A DNA stretch of 46,518 nucleotides from a virus, in the IMG/VR virus record IMGVR_UViG_3300017755_000010, positions 1 to 46,518 of that record; one strand, 5' to 3'. Numbering within the stretch: position 1 is the stretch's first letter; each line of letters opens with the position of its first letter. A model generated the notes under the pieces. That model saw nothing but the letters and a program-made list of their open reading frames with translations, did no database searches and was not told the origin of the DNA. Below are positions 44,642-46,518 of this stretch, piece after piece. Made by a program: the position numbers and the translations under genes.

Positions 44642-45453
44642 ATTTCTTTATCTACAACATTAATTAAATATTCTTTTTCTTCATCAGAAATATAAGCTCC
44701 AATATCAGAACGCTTTCCTCCTTCACCTTCTATGTCTCTTTCATAGAGATGACATATAAGTGGATAATCTACATTAGGTAGTTTCATTTCAAAACTTCTA
44801 TCTTTTAAATTTTTAGTTTGTAAAGGTTCTTCACTCCAAAATATAGATTCTTTATTTAGTCCAGAGTACTTACCCCATTCACTTGTACCAAAAGCAAAGT
44901 TCGCACAGAACTTAGTAGGTATAAAAGGTAGTGAACTAGGTGGAGTAATTGCATGCCAATTAAGTAGCCAATCAACTGGTTCCACTTTTTTGTTGTAAAT
45001 AGGAAGTAAAAAACCTTTTCCCTTAGGTTCTCTGATTCCATTTTTAGATATATAAGCAGGAGCATATCCAGTCAATATAGTTTTATCTGTTTGAGTCTTT
45101 AATAGTCCTATTAAGAGTTCATCCCAATCTTTACAAAACCATGAATGTGCGTCTACCTGTAGTACATAATCTTCACCATCATACATAGATTCTGCCTTGT
45201 GTCGTGCTCTACCTACACCTAAATGAGCTTTATTGAAGGTTTCGAGCTCTAATCTAAAGGATGAGCGTGAACTAAGTCTATCAGTGTAGTCTAATAGTTC
45301 TTGTTTAGCTACGTCAGTTGAGTAATGTAAGTAAACACCAAATACTAATCTTTCTGGATACTTTGCAGACTCTACTGCATTTTCTATAGTGTGAGATAGT
45401 TCTGAATCATCTAAAGAAGCTAATTTTATAAATACCCTTGGATGTGATGTCAT
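44599..45453 (-). CDS. Glycosyltransferase, GT60/GT27-like (GlcNAc-transferase type)
   Basis: The 284-aa minus-strand protein fits the cytosolic GlcNAc-transferase pattern (GT60, as in Skp1 hydroxyproline GlcNAc-transferase). It opens PRVFIKLASLDDSELSHTIE with NAVESAKYPERLVFGVYLH, then LGVGRARHKAESMYDGEDYV, the D101-A-H103 motif in LQVDAHSWF, and KDWDELLIGLL. The D-x-H motif binds metal and the sugar nucleotide in GT27 and GT60. KFCANFAFG and IFWSEEPLQ correspond to the later acceptor part. It is the only minus-strand gene here, with 16 nt between its start and the divergent gene. A leaderless start is possible because no ribosome site is visible. The donor sugar cannot be read from the sequence. 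Confidence 0.75.
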   Translation of the reverse strand: MTSHPRVFIKLASLDDSELSHTIENAVESAKYPERLVFGVYLHYSTDVAKQELLDYTDRLSSRSSFRLELETFNKAHLGVGRARHKAESMYDGEDYVLQVDAHSWFCKDWDELLIGLLKTQTDKTILTGYAPAYISKNGIREPKGKGFLLPIYNKKVEPVDWLLNWHAITPPSSLPFIPTKFCANFAFGTSEWGKYSGLNKESIFWSEEPLQTKNLKDRSFEMKLPNVDYPLICHLYERDIEGEGGKRSDIGAYISDEEKEYLINVVDKEIYLSNFLQPHSQSL

Positions 45454-45469
45454 ATACTAGCATTGTAAT

Positions 45470-45667
45470 ATGGATGAAAAATTAAATAACTTTGCAGAAG
45501 GTACTAAAAGGGAACAAGTTATTGATGAATTAATTGACCATGATGATATACGTGAAATAGTTCTTAAACAGTTTAATTATATGCGTATAAATGGAATCAA
45601 TCTAGTTCAAGACGCAGATGACTTAGTAAATTTATATCTTAAAATAGCTAAAAAGTTCCCTGAATAA
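45470..45667 (+). CDS. Small helical protein of unknown function
   Basis: The 65-aa product is acidic and helical (EQVIDELIDHDDIREIVLKQ, DADDLVNLYLKIAKKFPE). It is divergent from the glycosyltransferase gene with a 16-nt gap and has no clear ribosome site. It may be the first gene of the right-hand module. Confidence 0.55.
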   Translation: MDEKLNNFAEGTKREQVIDELIDHDDIREIVLKQFNYMRINGINLVQDADDLVNLYLKIAKKFPE

Positions 45668-45725
45668 ACAGACTTAAATACTTCCATTTTTACTGAACTA
45701 ATGTAAAATACTAATGGAGGTGATA

Positions 45726-45944
45726 ATGCAAGAATCACAAGACGCAGAAAAAGTGCAATTAAGTACTGAACAGTTAGTACAAATAGCTAATAGCTTACAA
45801 GCACAGAATAATCAAATGAACGCCATGGTCAAAGACCTAGGTGCAAAGATTGCAAAGATTGAAGTTGAAAACTCTCAATTAAAAGCAATGGTACAATCAC
45901 TGGCTCCAAAACCAGCTGATGATGGAAATCAAGAGGAAGAATAA
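45726..45944 (+). CDS. Small coiled-coil protein
   Basis: I start this 72-aa protein at ATG 45726, placed 5 nt after GGAGG at 45716-45720. The earlier ATG at 45714 overlaps that site and has none of its own. The protein is helical with heptad spacing (LVQIANSLQAQNNQMNAMVK, KIAKIEVENSQLKAMVQSL) and has an acidic end. A gap of 58 nt before it, with TAAAAT at 45704-45709, could hold a promoter, but a matching -35 box is weak. Unknown function. Confidence 0.6.
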   Translation: MQESQDAEKVQLSTEQLVQIANSLQAQNNQMNAMVKDLGAKIAKIEVENSQLKAMVQSLAPKPADDGNQEEE

Positions 45945-45959
45945 CACAGGGAGGCAAAC

Positions 45960-46181
45960 GTGACGTTAGCAGAGTACGCTAAAGAAGACTCAGTCAAAAC
46001 AGGCTACACAGCTTGGAAAGACTTAAATAACGATAACAGAAATGCTTGGCAAGAAGCCATAGATGGATATAAGAGTGGATTATCTGCATCAGTAGTTTAT
46101 CGTTGGTTAGTGGACAAAAAGAATTGTCCTTTAACAGAATCTACAGTACGTAACCAACTAATCTCAGACGCTAAGCGATGA
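45960..46181 (+). CDS. Small HTH protein, possible small terminase
   Basis: The 73-aa protein starts at GTG 45960 with GGGAGG upstream. LSASVVYRWLVDKKNCPLTE then STVRNQLISDAKR is a helix-turn-helix-like end, similar to the short HTH proteins near the packaging genes of actinophages as I recall them. It overlaps the next gene by 4 nt (ATGA). Packaging or regulatory use cannot be separated on this evidence. Confidence 0.55.
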   Translation: MTLAEYAKEDSVKTGYTAWKDLNNDNRNAWQEAIDGYKSGLSASVVYRWLVDKKNCPLTESTVRNQLISDAKR

Positions 46182-46518
46182 GTTTAGATGAATACGCTTC
46201 CAATTTTCGTAATATAGAAAATGCGAAAAGACAGAGGCAGGAACATCCAAAAGGTTGGGAACCAGGTTTAAATACTGCTAAAAAAGAAATAATTTCTAAG
46301 CCTATGGCTAAAGCAGAAAAACCTGAAGACCATAGATGGGATGCTTATCTAACTGAGTTAGGTTTTAATCCAAATGACTTTGAGATAATAGAGCCATTTG
46401 AAATTAGAACATGGACTGCAAATATGGGTGGTGGCGAAACTCAACAGTTCTATTACTACAAAGCAAAGATAATATCTAAAAACCTTGAAAACGAAAAAGA
46501 CTTTGATTACAAAGCACT
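46178..46518 (+). CDS. Partial gene at window edge (N-terminal 113 residues)
   Basis: The frame starts ATG 46178 (ATGA overlap) and stays open to the end of the window. The segments EHPKGWEPGLNTAKKE, then RWDAYLTELGFNPNDFEIIE and EIRTWTAN resemble the N-terminal part of actinophage proteins I recall being annotated as metallophosphoesterases or nucleic-acid-acting enzymes that follow a small HTH protein. No catalytic motif is within the part seen, so no function is assigned. Confidence 0.7.
   Translation, partial: MSLDEYASNFRNIENAKRQRQEHPKGWEPGLNTAKKEIISKPMAKAEKPEDHRWDAYLTELGFNPNDFEIIEPFEIRTWTANMGGGETQQFYYYKAKIISKNLENEKDFDYKA

Noticed and set aside
1-46518. tRNA genes, attachment sites, integrase or toxin-antitoxin genes
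   Set aside because: No cloverleaf-like sequence, recombinase motif or paired small toxin genes were found on reading the gaps. The gaps are nearly all shorter than 100 nt.

Overview
The window is a block of late structural genes from a long-tailed (siphovirus-type) dsDNA phage. It is followed by an unusually rich run of modification and redox accessory genes, and then by the first genes of another module. Base composition is AT-rich (by eye about one third GC). Genes are packed with ATGA or TAATG overlaps, and all but one lie on the + strand. No tRNA, integrase, IS element or CRISPR array was seen. The host can only be inferred. The ferredoxin is of the actinobacterial (P450-associated) type, the right-edge genes resemble proteins I associate with actinophages, and the fibre repeats and 2-oxoglutarate oxygenases are typical of marine phages. 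A low-GC marine actinobacterium is my best guess (about 50 %).

Layout. (1) 1-4894, head: a small TUDOR-like protein, a prohead protease with a long acidic and Cys-containing tail, an HK97-fold capsid protein followed by a strong terminator, a Lys/Ala/Pro-rich small protein, a head-tail adaptor, an HTH plus double zinc-ribbon protein, and a head-closure protein. (2) 4894-10912, neck and tail tube: an unrecognised 1259-aa protein, a tail terminator, a small acidic protein, the tube protein, and the tail-assembly chaperone pair G/GT. That pair is joined by a textbook -1 frameshift signal (CCCAAAA plus a hairpin). (3) 10916-25250, tail rod and tip: a 2183-aa tape measure, a Dit-like protein, then a hub that is split over two genes and carries nested insertions (LamG-like domain, itself interrupted by a lysozyme-like domain), and a His-rich fibre with an S74-like C-terminus. 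(4) 25251-38265, fibres and appendages: small helical proteins, a member of a family with a conserved ETDSxH motif, a 398-aa and a 2155-aa repetitive fibre (the latter with two amicyanin-like copper-site domains), and a Tyr/Gly/Ser-repeat protein with a truncated paralogue. (5) 38285-45453, accessory module: four 2OG-Fe(II) oxygenase-like proteins in two families, an FkbM-type methyltransferase, two more ETDSxH proteins, an orphan, a ferredoxin, a mini Cys protein, and a minus-strand GT60/GT27-like glycosyltransferase. (6) 45470 to the end: small helical and HTH proteins and the start of a further gene.

The candidate undescribed system is region 5. Prolyl-hydroxylase-like dioxygenases lie in the same module as a glycosyltransferase of the type that glycosylates hydroxyproline in eukaryotes. 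With them are a methyltransferase, a ferredoxin and a multiplied family of unknown function that also has a copy among the fibre genes. My hypothesis is a phage-encoded post-translational decoration pathway, perhaps acting on the virion fibres. The second notable object is the nested, gene-split tail hub at 18813-23545.
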